Positions 43,547-53,072 of a DNA stretch of 64,000 bases are shown here, one piece after another. This stretch comes from Phytoactinopolyspora alkaliphila (GTDB lineage Bacteria; Actinomycetota; Actinomycetes; Jiangellales; Jiangellaceae), in the NCBI RefSeq assembly GCF_010550695.1, contig NZ_JAAGOB010000008.1:124001-188000 (forward strand), read 5' to 3'. The notes beneath the pieces are model-generated. The model was not told the origin of the DNA, did not search any database, and worked only from the letters and a program-made list of their open reading frames with translations. The position numbers and the translations under genes were made by a program. Numbering within the stretch: the first letter of the stretch is position 1; every line of letters starts with the position of its first letter.

Positions 43547-44725
43547 ATGATCATCACACGGGCTCTGGGTGGCGGCGTGGTTACGGTGGCGACATTCAAC
43601 GTAGAGAACCTGTTCGCGCGGCCGAAGGCCTTCGACCCGCTCGACTGGTCGGCCGGCGAGCCTATCCTCCGCGCGTACGGCGAGTTCAACACCCTGATAG
43701 CCAACAACACCTACACGGATGCTGATCGCGAGCGGATGCGCGACCTGCTCGTCGAGCTCGGCGTGTACTACCGCAACACGCACGGCGCGATCCGGCGCCG
43801 CCCGAGCCAGACTCCGGCGTGGGCGTGGTTGCGTAAGAACCGAGGCTCGTTCGACCGGGAACCACGCGACGCCACCGAGAGTGTCGAGATTATCGCGGCT
43901 GGGCGTGATGACTGGATTGGCTGGCTTGAGTTGGCGACCGAGCCGACCGATGAGATCGGCACCCGAATGACCGCCAACGTCATTAGCGACGTGGACGCGG
44001 ACATCATCGCCGTGATCGAGGCCGAAGACCGCCCAGCCCTCGCGCGGTTCAACCACGAGATGCTCGACAGGACGTACCGGCATGTCATGCTCGTGGACGG
44101 CAACGATGAACGCGGCATCGACGTCGGCGTCATGACCAAGCCAGGCTTCCCCATCGGTGCGATCCGGTCCAACGTCGACACCGAAGACGCCACCGGAACG
44201 GTCTTCAGCCGTGACTGCCCGCAGTACGAGATCACCACGCCAGCCGGGACCGTCATCCACGTGCTGATCAACCACTTCAAATCCCAGTCCGGCGGAGGAG
44301 GAGAGAAACGCAAACGCCAGGCCGATGCGGTTCGCGGCATCGTCGACGAGCTTGTCGGCGACGGCGAGCACGTGATCGTGCTCGGTGACCTGAACGAGGG
44401 ACAACCCAAGATCGACGAGCCGCCAATCAACCTCGCGAACCTCTTCGACTCCGACGGGCCGCTGATCTCCTGCTACGACCTTGACGGCTTCGACACCGGT
44501 GACCGGCCCGGCACCTTCGACACCTGCAGCATTCGTAGCCGGCTGGACTACATCCTCATCTCCCACAGTCTCCAACCGGCCTTCCGCTCCGGGCACGTGT
44601 TCCGCAAAGGACTCTGGGGCATCCGCAAGACCCGCCCCACCGCGTGGGACACCTACCCCGAGATGACCGCGGCGATCCATCAGGCATCCGACCACGCCGC
44701 CGTCGTCATCGACCTCGATACCTGA
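43547..44725 (+). CDS. Endonuclease/exonuclease/phosphatase (EEP) family protein
   Basis: A protein of up to 392 residues with the EEP catalytic motifs in order: ATFNVENLF, IIAVIEAED (metal-binding Glu), VLINHFKSQSGG (His), VIVLGDLNEG (Asp/Asn) and PSDHAAV-like ASDHAAVVID at the end. The family cuts DNA, RNA or phosphoesters with Mg2+. Start is uncertain: ATG 43547 gives a poor N-terminus, while GTG 43577 gives VVTVATFNVEN. No signal peptide is seen. It may be a nuclease carried as island cargo. Confidence 0.85.
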   Translation: MIITRALGGGVVTVATFNVENLFARPKAFDPLDWSAGEPILRAYGEFNTLIANNTYTDADRERMRDLLVELGVYYRNTHGAIRRRPSQTPAWAWLRKNRGSFDREPRDATESVEIIAAGRDDWIGWLELATEPTDEIGTRMTANVISDVDADIIAVIEAEDRPALARFNHEMLDRTYRHVMLVDGNDERGIDVGVMTKPGFPIGAIRSNVDTEDATGTVFSRDCPQYEITTPAGTVIHVLINHFKSQSGGGGEKRKRQADAVRGIVDELVGDGEHVIVLGDLNEGQPKIDEPPINLANLFDSDGPLISCYDLDGFDTGDRPGTFDTCSIRSRLDYILISHSLQPAFRSGHVFRKGLWGIRKTRPTAWDTYPEMTAAIHQASDHAAVVIDLDT

Positions 44726-44972
44726 CCCGGCTAGCGCCGCCGAGCACACACCAGATGTGCCTCATCACGCAAGCAAGGCTGATCGTTGGCATTTCAAAAG
44801 CACCGGTGGCGCCATCGCAGGGACCGACCACGACGCCCGAGGACGCGATCAGCCGGTCGGTAGCGGCCGGACACGGATGTCAGCCGTTGAGAAGACCACG
44901 ATGGCGCCCAAGCCAGGTCAGATTGAAGTCGCGACCTGGCGATCAAGGGAACTATTGTTCTATCTTCGCCTT

Positions 44973-45227
44973 ATGGTCAGCACAGAGATCCACGCGCCAC
45001 TCAATGAGCACTGGCCTGCCGACCCGAGCCGAGTCCCCGGTCACGAGCCAGCCCTACCGGTACGAGTGCGCCTTATGTGCGAGCGGCACGGCCAAGAGTT
45101 CGTAGACGGCACCGCCAAGCGCTGGGACACCCAGCACGTACACGTCACCTTGGACGGCGGACAAACGTGCTGGCTAAAGCCAGTGGACGTATATCGGCGC
45201 TCACCAACCCCGTCACCGAGGACCTGA
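44973..45227 (+). CDS. Small hypothetical protein
   Basis: 84 residues from ATG 44973, with the recognisable composition of a folded small protein (RVRLMCERHGQEFVDGTAKRW, HVHVTLDGGQTCWLKPVDVY). No family is recognised. TATCTT lies just upstream and a short dyad GAAC-TATT-GTTC at 44949-44960 precedes it; with no Shine-Dalgarno the transcript may be nearly leaderless. The frame extends upstream to 44757 but that part is low-complexity. Confidence 0.55.
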   Translation: MVSTEIHAPLNEHWPADPSRVPGHEPALPVRVRLMCERHGQEFVDGTAKRWDTQHVHVTLDGGQTCWLKPVDVYRRSPTPSPRT

Positions 45228-45275
45228 CGTGATCCCGGGCCACCACCGGAGCTAGGCCCCTCTTCTCCTACCGGA

Positions 45276-45506
45276 TTAGTCGAAGGTGTCCCGTTGGCCG
45301 CGAGATCCGGCACGTGGGCCGCCTTGTTGCTGGCTGGGCCGGTTCTTGTGCCACGCACGGATGGTGTCGGCGTGCCAGACGGATCCGCCGGCTAGCCGCA
45401 TGTCAGGGGGAGGCATCTCACCGCGACTGACGTAGGTGCGCACCGTGGACCTGGCGACGCCCAGGTACTCCGCCACCGTGCGGGTATCCCATAGCTCGTC
45501 TGGCAC
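45276..45506 (-). CDS. Excisionase-like helix-turn-helix protein
   Basis: About 76 residues with a MerR/AlpA-type winged HTH: DTRTVAEYLGVARSTVRTYVSRGEMPPPD then GSVWHADTIRAWHKNRP. Small proteins of this type act as excisionases or regulators in integrated elements. GTG 45506 is the assumed start; an ATG at 45539 adds eleven residues. A palindrome centred on CTACGTAG near 45552-45559 lies upstream and could be its operator. Confidence 0.75.
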   Translation of the reverse strand: MPDELWDTRTVAEYLGVARSTVRTYVSRGEMPPPDMRLAGGSVWHADTIRAWHKNRPSQQQGGPRAGSRGQRDTFD

Positions 45507-45651
45507 AGGAGCAAAACTACAGTGCAGCGCATACGCCACGCGGCGTTTGCACTACGTAGCGCACGCGTTGTACCGTCAAATCAAACGGCCCCGCCCAGAG
45601 CTTGCACCTCCGGACGGGGCCTACGACGAGACCTACAGGGAGGTCTAGCCG

Positions 45652-45897
45652 ATGGTGTCCAATTTACCGATCGCTGAGCGAGCTGTGCTGCTCCAGAGAG
45701 CGTCATCTCTGCCGAATGGGCAGATGTGGCACCTCAAGTTCCTCGACGGCAGCGGCGGTGAGACCAGCACACCGGTCATCAGCATCACTGAAGACACGGA
45801 CGCGCTCGATGTCGCGGCCTTGCCGAGTGCGCTGCGCGGCCTCGCGGAAAACGACCGGCCCGCCTGCGTCGGGTCGCTTGGGGGTAGAGCGTCGTGA
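45652..45897 (+). CDS. Small hypothetical protein
   Basis: 81 residues from ATG 45652, acidic-neutral, no recognised domain. Its stop overlaps the next gene as GTGA, and GGGAGG lies a few bases before its start, which together support it as real. It appears to begin a short operon of accessory genes reaching 46816. Confidence 0.5.
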   Translation: MVSNLPIAERAVLLQRASSLPNGQMWHLKFLDGSGGETSTPVISITEDTDALDVAALPSALRGLAENDRPACVGSLGGRAS

Positions 45898-46349
45898 ACG
45901 ACATCTTGCTTCCCTTGTTCTTCGAGGTGGAGAAGACGCTCGAGCGTGTGTCCCGGCCTCTCACCGGGTGGGAGCATGGCCCTGACCCCGACGTTGCCAA
46001 AGCCCTCATCGGCCATATCGATGACGCTGCTGCCGGTCTTGCTTTGATCCGCGAACGACTCCTCGCTGGAAGCGACGCCGCCGCGCGAGTCCGGCTCTTG
46101 CACCGCCGGGCAGATCAGTGGCTGTTCGCTCACTGCTGTGACTGCGAGGACAAGACCGTCCATCGCACCGCCATGGATCGCTGGGAGAACCCGGTCTGCG
46201 TCGAGCCACAGTCACACCAAGGTGTGGCGTGCACGCACTGCCGTGACTTCGACGAACCCGAAGACTGGCCGTGCGCCACCATCCGCGCCCTCAACGGTGA
46301 CAATGGCGAACCTGCCGCGTCGGCCATCGCCGGTGGTGATCAGCGGTGA
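45894..46349 (+). CDS. Cys/His-rich hypothetical protein
   Basis: 151 residues starting at GTG 45894, coupled to the gene before. The N-terminal half is helical (LFFEVEKTLERV, LIGHIDDAAAGLALIRERLL). The middle is Cys/His-rich (FAHCCDCEDKTVHR, CVEPQSHQGVACTHCRDFDEPEDWPC) and may bind zinc. No family is recognised. Confidence 0.5.
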   Translation: MNDILLPLFFEVEKTLERVSRPLTGWEHGPDPDVAKALIGHIDDAAAGLALIRERLLAGSDAAARVRLLHRRADQWLFAHCCDCEDKTVHRTAMDRWENPVCVEPQSHQGVACTHCRDFDEPEDWPCATIRALNGDNGEPAASAIAGGDQR

Positions 46350-46435
46350 ACCGAACCGAGGCAAATCGTCGCAGTGTACGAACCGCTCCAGGCCCCGTGG
46401 ATCGCCCCAAGGTAGGTACGCACGGGGAGGTCGCC

Positions 46436-46816
46436 ATGCCTCAGGCGTTCACGAGCACCGCCACGAGGAAAGGTACCGTGTGGATCGTCGAGTGTGATCA
46501 ACATCCAGAAGTGCGCTCCCAAGTGCGGTTGTTGTCGTGGGCACGAGATGAACAACGCAGAGAGATCGCCGCGCGTCTCGGCGTGCCCGTCGCGACCGTC
46601 ACCGTCGACGTGCGCCCGGTCCTACCCGATGACGTGATGGAGCAAATCGCCCGCGCGGAAGAACTGCGTGCTCAGGCTTCAAGTGCCAACCGTGCCGCCG
46701 CGGCTGAGCGCAGAGCTACGGCCCGCGCCCTCGCCGCCGAGAACCTTTCATTGCGTGACATCGGGACCATCCTCGGTGTCACGCACCAACGCGCGCACCA
46801 ACTGCTACACACCTAA
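46436..46816 (+). CDS. Small DNA-binding protein, HicB-like start with C-terminal HTH
   Basis: 126 residues. The N-terminus (KGTVWIVECDQHPEVRSQV) resembles the small beta fold of HicB-type antitoxins. The C-terminus is an HTH (NLSLRDIGTILGVTHQRAHQLL). ATG 46436 has an ideal GGAGG five bases upstream and is preferred to GTG 46346, which overlaps the previous gene. No toxin partner is adjacent, so a regulator role is more likely than a toxin-antitoxin pair. Confidence 0.6.
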   Translation: MPQAFTSTATRKGTVWIVECDQHPEVRSQVRLLSWARDEQRREIAARLGVPVATVTVDVRPVLPDDVMEQIARAEELRAQASSANRAAAAERRATARALAAENLSLRDIGTILGVTHQRAHQLLHT

Positions 46817-46930
46817 TCCGCGCCACAAGCACCTCAAGAGCCGTCACGCGCCCACCCAACGGGTCAGTGCGTGGCGGCTCCAGGTCGTCACAACGCGATT
46901 CTCGAAGGAAGATCGTTAGTCTTGTCGGTC

Positions 46931-47464
46931 ATGTTCGATCCTGGTGCGCACGTCTTCGTCGACGAAGGCAAATCCAAGGGCTACGTGCTCGCAGCCACCT
47001 CCACTCAACCCACCAGCCTCGCCGCCGCCCGCGCGGCGATGCGCCGGCTGCTCCTACCGGGCCAGGACCGTCTGCACTTCGCCAAGGAAAGCGACCCACG
47101 ACGGCGTTCAATTCTCAGTGCCATGGCGGAACTCGATGTCAGCGTAATCCTGTACGTCAGCCCGGCGAAGTCGCACAAAGTCGGTCGCGAGCGATGCCTT
47201 CAGGCACTCCTCGATGACGTCCTCAAACACTAGGTCCACCGCCTCGTGCTTGAACAATACGACTCGCTGATGCGTCACGACCGCCAGCTCATCGCCGCCC
47301 GGGTCCGCGACGACGGAACGGCCACACCGCCGGACTACGTGCATCTGCGAAGCAAGAGCGAGCCTCTGATTTGGGTCAGCGACGCCGCAGCATGGTGCTG
47401 GCAACGTGGCGGCGAGTGGCGACGACGAACCAGACAGCTCATCGGCCAGATCAACAAGGTCTGA
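46931..47464 (+). pseudogene. Conserved hypothetical gene split by an in-frame amber codon
   Basis: The frame starts MFDPGAHVFVDEGKSKGYVL and runs to KH at 47230, then meets TAG (47231-47233) and continues in the same frame as VHRLVLEQYDSLMRHDRQL through DAAAWCWQRGGEWRRR to 47464. The two parts read as one 177-residue protein of a type I recall as common in actinobacteria (FVDE near the N-terminus, LVLEQ-D and AWCW-RGG-WRR near the C-terminus), of unknown function. Either a point mutation inactivated it or the stop is read through. Confidence 0.7.
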
Positions 47465-47802
47465 CCCCGGAAAAGCGCGAACCCGGCTCGTCCACCGTCC
47501 GGAAGACTGCCGGGTCTACTTCAGGCAGCTACTGCCACCTGCACCACTCACCCTACCCGCGCTCCGCGCGACCGTCCACGCCTATGAATCGGCGCAGCCG
47601 AGGCCAAATCGGTCGAAGAAAATTGCCAGATTCGCCAGCGGGCTAACGCACGGGCTAATCAACGGGTGACCCCTACGCGGTTTCCTCCTACCTCAGTGAT
47701 CGGCCCGAATCGGCCATGGCGAACAACGCCTCAGACCGGCTCGTCGTCGGCCACGCCACCCGGCACACCCGGGCAACACACAGCAACGGTTGGAGGAACA
47801 CC
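47465..47802. other. Non-coding interval
   Basis: About 338 bases with only short, arginine-rich out-of-phase frames that lack starts with ribosome binding sites. It probably holds the promoter for the excisionase-like gene at 47803. Confidence 0.35.
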
Positions 47803-48063
47803 GTGAAACGAACGTTGCCAACGCGAGCAAACCGCGAACCACGGAGCTGGTATTCCGTCGCCGAGGTAGCGCGCATGCTCGGCATGTCCCAGATGACCGT
47901 CTACAGGGCTATCGCGGAAGGATCTTTCCCCGCCGTCAAGATCCGCGGCCGGCTCATCGTTCCTGCGAAGGCGCTCGCCGCCATGGAAGACGCTGCCACC
48001 ACCGCCCAAGGCGTCGTGGATTCGGCCGACTACGTGCCGCCCTCCACCGCGGGCGCCCCCTAA
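47803..48063 (+). CDS. Excisionase-like HTH protein
   Basis: 86 residues with a MerR-type HTH: SWYSVAEVARMLGMSQMTVYRAIAEGSFPAVKIRGRLIVPAKAL. This is the typical form of excisionases (Xis) in actinomycete elements. GTG 47803 was chosen because GGAGG lies just before it; the open frame to 47716 has no such site. It may set the direction of the integrase at 38747. Confidence 0.78.
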   Translation: MKRTLPTRANREPRSWYSVAEVARMLGMSQMTVYRAIAEGSFPAVKIRGRLIVPAKALAAMEDAATTAQGVVDSADYVPPSTAGAP

Positions 48064-48143
48064 CAACGACGGACACGGCGCGCGACCACTCATGAAGAGC
48101 GTCGGCGCGCGAACCCGAAACCCGAAACCCGAACGGAGCTCAC

Positions 48144-48557
48144 ATGACCGATTCCATTTCCGGGCGCCAGCTGCCCAACCGACGAAAGACATCGAGATGG
48201 TGGCTAGCCGAACACGCAGCAGATGGTGACCACGAAGCCGCTGCCGCCGCTATCATCTTGTGCGATCCTATCTTCGCTGGTGACTGGCGGCTCTGGGCAC
48301 ACGTCGACGACAACCGTGAAGAGATCGACTGGGATGGAATACTGGCCGACCGCACATGGTCGTCCGGCGAACACCTCCTGCTAGAACTGGGCCGCAACCT
48401 CTGGTCCGGAGGCCATCAGACCGCCGTCGACCTCACCAAGCTGGTTCGCCTCGGTGACCGCTTCTTCTCGGTCGCACTATCGGCGATCGAAGCGCGTCGC
48501 GGGTGCGGACCGCTCCCTCGAACCGAGGGGCAGCGCGCATCGGCCAGTCCACGATGA
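48144..48557 (+). CDS. Hypothetical protein, first of an element operon
   Basis: 137 residues from ATG 48144 with GGAG upstream. It is rich in Trp and acidic residues (RWWLAEHAADGDHEAAAAAI, DWRLWAHVDDNREEIDWDGIL). No domain recognised. The stop overlaps the next gene by ATGA, so the two products are probably made together. Confidence 0.55.
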   Translation: MTDSISGRQLPNRRKTSRWWLAEHAADGDHEAAAAAIILCDPIFAGDWRLWAHVDDNREEIDWDGILADRTWSSGEHLLLELGRNLWSGGHQTAVDLTKLVRLGDRFFSVALSAIEARRGCGPLPRTEGQRASASPR

Positions 48558-49435
48558 TCAGCGACATACGCACGGACGACGGCCTTCGCGATGCGCTGGG
48601 CAGGCTTCCGGCCGAGGGCGGCTGGGACGGCCCGCTGGGACGTCGTATTGTCGCGACGCTCGCTGCGGCAGCGCGCCATTGGGTCCGCAGCCACACCTAC
48701 GACGTCGTTGACCCCCATCGCCGCGAACATCTCACAGGGGTGGCATGGGAGTTTGTCGCCACCAACACGTCGGCCGTCATCGCAGCCCGCTCGCCCTGGG
48801 GCCTGCTGATCACCGCGATGCGGCACCACGCCGCCGCGGAAGCGCTCGCCGACGAGCTGTCCACATCGGCGCGGCACGCCAAGAATCTCCTCGAAGAGAA
48901 GGTACGCGCACGACTGCCTACTCCCCTGCACTCTGCAGTCCGCCCAGGCCTCGCCCACGAGACAACAGCCACACAACCAGCATCATCAAAGACCAACGAT
49001 GATCCCGTCAGTCACGAGGTCCTCGCCCACCTCGAGCCGGATCCCACCGCCGACTGGGACAATGCCCTACGCGCCCTCTACGACGAACTCCTCGCCGCGG
49101 GCGCGCCGTCAGAGAAGACAGCTGCGGCCATCGAGAACGTCATCGACGCGTCCTGCTCGACCACGTCCCGCTCCCGAATGCATACCGCCGTGTACAGGTC
49201 GACGTCCATGCTTGACCTGACGCACGCCCAGAGGCGGGCGCTGACCGAGCTGCTCATCGGCACTCGCCGAGGCGGTCCCGAACAATCCACCTGGCTGGCA
49301 ATCCGACGGTCGATCGCCTCGGGCGAGGAACCTGCAATGAGCACGGACGTGGTCGCCGCCACCCGCATCGCACGGTTCGCTTCGGCGAGTCAGCAAGATC
49401 CAGCGTCGGTCCGGCAGCTGGCGATGTCCGCCTAG
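48554..49435 (+). CDS. Hypothetical protein of an element operon
   Basis: 293 residues, soluble, helical, with a central low-complexity Thr/Ser/Pro segment. The first half (GRRIVATLAAAARHWVRSHTYD, HLTGVAWEFVATNTSAVIAA) looks like a sigma-factor-like or DNA-associated helical bundle, but no motif is decisive. The start overlaps the previous stop. Its position between the excisionase-like gene and the conjugation-type genes suggests an element maintenance or transfer role. Confidence 0.55.
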   Translation: MISDIRTDDGLRDALGRLPAEGGWDGPLGRRIVATLAAAARHWVRSHTYDVVDPHRREHLTGVAWEFVATNTSAVIAARSPWGLLITAMRHHAAAEALADELSTSARHAKNLLEEKVRARLPTPLHSAVRPGLAHETTATQPASSKTNDDPVSHEVLAHLEPDPTADWDNALRALYDELLAAGAPSEKTAAAIENVIDASCSTTSRSRMHTAVYRSTSMLDLTHAQRRALTELLIGTRRGGPEQSTWLAIRRSIASGEEPAMSTDVVAATRIARFASASQQDPASVRQLAMSA

Positions 49436-49932
49436 GTACGCCGGCCGGCTCAGCACATCCAGTTGGCCCATTCAACGTCATCCATGCTCACGCCCCGAGG
49501 TCAGGGGGCGGGCGTGGCTGGCGTTGTCGGGGTCGCCTCGGCAGCGGAGCTAGTTCCGAGAGTCCTCCGCGCTCGTGGCCAACGAGCAGACAGACCTCGG
49601 CCGTCGTAAGCGTGTCCCGACGACGGCGGGACCACCGCTGGCTGATCACCGGCGGTGTCACACGGCACAGCCTGGTCACCACGAGTGACCGGGCCGGTGG
49701 TGCTGGGCGGGACGAAGGCGCAGCGGGTGAGTCCCGAGCGAAGCGAGGGGGAAGCCCTCATTCTGTCCTCTCCCACCTTCGGCCAAAGACGACGGGCCGC
49801 GTCGGGCAGACAGCGCCCTCCGAGATCAACCAACGCACGGTGTCACTCGACGCCACCTTGAGCGGAGCGTGCGCAGCCGACGACTCCCTACGGACAAGAA
49901 CATCCCGGTCGAGCGGTGAAGGGAGCACGGTC
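49436..49932. other. Non-coding interval
   Basis: About 497 bases. The plus-strand frame is open but has no start with a ribosome binding site before 49933. No RNA gene or strong repeat was recognised. It likely contains the promoter for the membrane-protein operon that follows. Confidence 0.4.
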
Positions 49933-51696
49933 ATGACATTCCGTCCAGACCTGACCGCCAAGATCACCGTCGACGATGTCGGTGACGCCACAACGACCAT
50001 CACCGGCAACGCATGCGACGACGAGCTGATTGTGGACCGAGCCGATGCATGGACCCGGATCATCGACATCGCCACCCAGACTGGACGCCCACTTCTCGTG
50101 CGAACGGTCGATGAACACGGTCGCTCCTACCGAGACGTCGTCACCCCCGCGATACCGGCCGACGACGAACGCACCACGTCGGAGGCGCCTCGGGAATCAT
50201 CTGACCCGGCAGCCCCGCTGCCAGCCAGACACACGAGCCCCGAACCTGGGATGGCGGTCACGACCACCCTCGAATCGGGCTACCCCAGTCCACTCGCCGA
50301 GCACCGAGATGCGTTCCCGCAGCCCGATGCTGAAGACCACGGCCACACCGAACCAGACCTGCCCGTAACGCCTGCTGGCGACTGGTTCGAACCCGAGTCT
50401 CAACAATTCCGTGCGCCGATGTCGGCCGACGACGCCAAAGACGGTGCTGCCGGAGGCCACCGTCGTGACCTGTCCCACCGCCGACTGCTCGTCGCCGGTG
50501 CGGGCATGCTCCTGTGCGTCACACTCGCGGCCGCGATGCTCAGCCCTGGCCGCGGCGAAACGGTCGCCGTCACTAAAGAAGCAGCGGAACCACGCCCTGA
50601 TGGCCAAGACGACGAGCCACCCGAGCCGCCGGCATGGCACGTCGTCCTCGCAGCCGGAACCAGGCCAACGATCACCCCGGCGGGTCTCGTGGCCGCCCAC
50701 TCTCGCGCCGGACACATCCAGCTCATCGACCCCGACACGGGATCTGTCGAGTGGCGAGCCGACGCGGGCGATGACGCTTCCTCCCCGGTTGCCTTCTCAT
50801 ATGACAACAGGGACGCCGTTGCCTGGCAACGCCCCGGTCAGCTCGTCGTCGGCGGACCGGCAACCGACCCCAGCCCAGTGACATACCGACTCAACGATGG
50901 CGCCCGGATCAGCAACGCCGGAACCCAACTCCTCGTCACCGACCCCGGCCGGCCTGACCAGGTGCTGGTCGTGACCGAATCCGGGCTGACCAAGGTGACC
51001 ATTCCCGACGACGCGACCGCCATGGCCGCGGTCGGCAACCACGTGGTGTCGTCCAACGGCCATCCGAAGCTCTGGCGCAGCCCGATCCACGGCGGCGAGA
51101 CCGACGAAGTCCCGCTGCACGGCCCCGCCGAGATGACGCCGCACCGCTGGGCGGGCATGGCAGGCGACACCGTCACCGTGGTGTGGGCAGCACCCGGCTC
51201 CCAGAATCCGGACGGCGAGGTCATCGTGATGGCACACGACGCCGCAACGGGCCAGCCGCTTGCGTCGATCGGTGCTCGTTGGGGCGATGTCGCGGAGGCC
51301 GACCTGACTGCTGCGCCAGGTCCGCGTTCCGTCGCGTTAGGCCCAGCGGTGTTGCCGCTCACCGAGGGCCGCGAGCCACTGACCGCACCGGGAGTCAGGT
51401 GGGTGCGCTACGTCAACTCCCAGCTCTGGGGCGTGCGTCGAGGCGACGGCCGCGTCGTGCGTCTCGATAAAGCCGGCGTACTCCACGTCCTGCCCGATGG
51501 CGCTCGGATGCCCTACGGCATCACCGATGAAGGTGCATGCGTCGTCGTCGATGGCGACACCGTCTATGCGCTAAGCGCGGGGTCAGAGACGCCCGATTCA
51601 CGAAGTAGCGGCAACGGCTCAAAAGAGCCCCCGCCCGACAGCTCGTCGATCCTTCCACGCCGGCTCCGACAACAAGCAGAGAGAACCGAGAGGTGA
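49933..51696 (+). CDS. Single-pass membrane protein with beta-propeller-like outer domain
   Basis: 587 residues from ATG 49933 (GGGAG upstream). An N-terminal cytoplasmic region of about 180 residues is followed by one membrane helix (RRLLVAGAGMLLCVTLAAAML), a Pro/Glu linker, and a C-terminal region of repeating beta segments (HIQLIDPDTGSVEWRADAG, PDQVLVVTESGLTKVTIPDD, VYALSAGSETP) like a PQQ-type propeller. It begins a four-gene operon ending in an SLT/M23 hydrolase. A part in the cell-envelope complex of a conjugation system is likely. Confidence 0.6.
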   Translation: MTFRPDLTAKITVDDVGDATTTITGNACDDELIVDRADAWTRIIDIATQTGRPLLVRTVDEHGRSYRDVVTPAIPADDERTTSEAPRESSDPAAPLPARHTSPEPGMAVTTTLESGYPSPLAEHRDAFPQPDAEDHGHTEPDLPVTPAGDWFEPESQQFRAPMSADDAKDGAAGGHRRDLSHRRLLVAGAGMLLCVTLAAAMLSPGRGETVAVTKEAAEPRPDGQDDEPPEPPAWHVVLAAGTRPTITPAGLVAAHSRAGHIQLIDPDTGSVEWRADAGDDASSPVAFSYDNRDAVAWQRPGQLVVGGPATDPSPVTYRLNDGARISNAGTQLLVTDPGRPDQVLVVTESGLTKVTIPDDATAMAAVGNHVVSSNGHPKLWRSPIHGGETDEVPLHGPAEMTPHRWAGMAGDTVTVVWAAPGSQNPDGEVIVMAHDAATGQPLASIGARWGDVAEADLTAAPGPRSVALGPAVLPLTEGREPLTAPGVRWVRYVNSQLWGVRRGDGRVVRLDKAGVLHVLPDGARMPYGITDEGACVVVDGDTVYALSAGSETPDSRSSGNGSKEPPPDSSSILPRRLRQQAERTER

Positions 51697-51702
51697 CCGA
51701 CC

Positions 51703-52371
51703 ATGAAGAACACGCGATTCGTCTCCGGTCTTTGGGAGCACGTCAACGCCACCGACCGCAGCGGCGGCGGATACCTGACGACCTATGAAGTGGCCGCGAG
51801 GACCCGTGATGAGGCTTCACTCCCCCATGCCGCTCACAGCGACCGCCACATGGTGACGCGAGACGTGATGATGGCGATCGTCGAACGGCAGACTGACCTG
51901 CACAACGTCCCACGTCCCGTGGCGCAACGCGACAGCTTCCCGACGCCGGCAGGTGAGGCATTTCCCCTGCTGGATTATCTCAGCTGGGACGGCCACCGGG
52001 TTCGGGTGGAATTCCGGCACGTCATTGAGGTGGGCGACGACAAGCCGTCCACCGTTGCGACCGGGCACTTCCATCTCGCCCCGGACGCCGACGGGCTATA
52101 CCACCTCAACCAGCTCGGATGGGACCTTCACCCTGTACCCAGGGATTCACGGATGCTCCGCCCGGTCAGCAGCACCCTGCATCCGGCGGTGGACGACATG
52201 GCTCGCCGCGCCGTTGATGCGGTCGAGAACGGGGATATCGGGTACGGCGCAGCCTCACGCGTCCTGCTCAGGGACATCACGGTGATGGCCCGACGACCAC
52301 GACTCGATGCCCTCAGCTCGTTGCGGGTCTCGCACGGTCAAGAGAGCCCGTCGCGAGGGGTGACGCTGTGA
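51703..52371 (+). CDS. Hypothetical protein of conjugation-type operon
   Basis: 222 residues from ATG 51703 with GAGAGGTGA upstream. It appears soluble (VNATDRSGGGYLTTYEVAAR, HRVRVEFRHVIEVGDD, HPAVDDMARRAVDAVENGDIG) with no signal peptide. No known family. Its stop overlaps the next gene (GTGA). Confidence 0.55.
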   Translation: MKNTRFVSGLWEHVNATDRSGGGYLTTYEVAARTRDEASLPHAAHSDRHMVTRDVMMAIVERQTDLHNVPRPVAQRDSFPTPAGEAFPLLDYLSWDGHRVRVEFRHVIEVGDDKPSTVATGHFHLAPDADGLYHLNQLGWDLHPVPRDSRMLRPVSSTLHPAVDDMARRAVDAVENGDIGYGAASRVLLRDITVMARRPRLDALSSLRVSHGQESPSRGVTL

Positions 52372-53069
52372 CTCCTAGCCTCATGCGTGCCCGAAGGCTC
52401 GCCATCACCCGCGCATGGACGGTGACGATCGTTGCGGCGTTGCTCGTCGCAGGCGCCACCGTCATGACGCTGATTTTCCACCCGGGCAGCGCTGACCACG
52501 ACGACGTGGCGAGCCGCGACGTCGCCCAACAATCACCGCAGGTGCACACTGGCAGTCCGCACACGAAAGCTGACACTGAGCATCGCTCTGCTGTTGGCGC
52601 GGTCGCCCCGGCTCCGCCTGACGACGATCCTGCCGAACTGGGACGCTGGATCGCCGAGGTCGTCTACGGGATCGACTCCCGAAACCAGCGCGACTCCTAC
52701 GTCGACGCCCTGCAGGCGGTCACGAGCAGCGCCTCCGGAACAGACGACACATCGCCGATCACGATTGCCGAACTGTTGCCAGAGCCGGACGTGTGGGAAC
52801 GTATGGCCGAACACGAGCAGTGGTCTACCTTCGACGCCCGCGAACCGGTCGGCACCGAAACGGTGGACGCAGACGTCGCTCAGGGCGCCTTCGGTATTGC
52901 TACGAGCATCGTGCTGGTCACCGGCCGTCAGACCATTCACTACCTCGGCGACGACGGAACACCGCAGACTCACACCGTCCTTCCGGCGCTACAGATGCTC
53001 ATCGGCTGCGCCGACGAGTTCGCTGGGTGCCGACTGTTGCACGTCGTCGATCAGCAACCCAGGTCGTAG
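52368..53069 (+). CDS. Single-pass membrane protein of conjugation-type operon
   Basis: 233 residues from GTG 52368. One N-terminal membrane helix (WTVTIVAALLVAGATVMTLIF) is followed by a Ser/Thr/Asp linker and a compact outer domain of about 130 residues (ELGRWIAEVVYGIDSRNQRDSYVDALQ, VTGRQTIHYLGDDG). The layout recalls TcpC/VirB8-like conjugation proteins, but I do not claim homology. The following hydrolase frame opens directly after its TAG. Confidence 0.55.
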   Translation: MTPSLMRARRLAITRAWTVTIVAALLVAGATVMTLIFHPGSADHDDVASRDVAQQSPQVHTGSPHTKADTEHRSAVGAVAPAPPDDDPAELGRWIAEVVYGIDSRNQRDSYVDALQAVTSSASGTDDTSPITIAELLPEPDVWERMAEHEQWSTFDAREPVGTETVDADVAQGAFGIATSIVLVTGRQTIHYLGDDGTPQTHTVLPALQMLIGCADEFAGCRLLHVVDQQPRS

Positions 53070-53072
53070 ACG

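Noticed and set aside
46436-46816. HicB-like antitoxin with a toxin partner
   Set aside because: No HicA-like or other small toxin gene flanks it; the next gene is a broken unknown that does not resemble a toxin.
49501-49833. Short minus-strand frames in the 49.4-49.9 kb gap as genes
   Set aside because: They lack ribosome binding sites and have the Arg/Pro/Ser bias of antisense frames.
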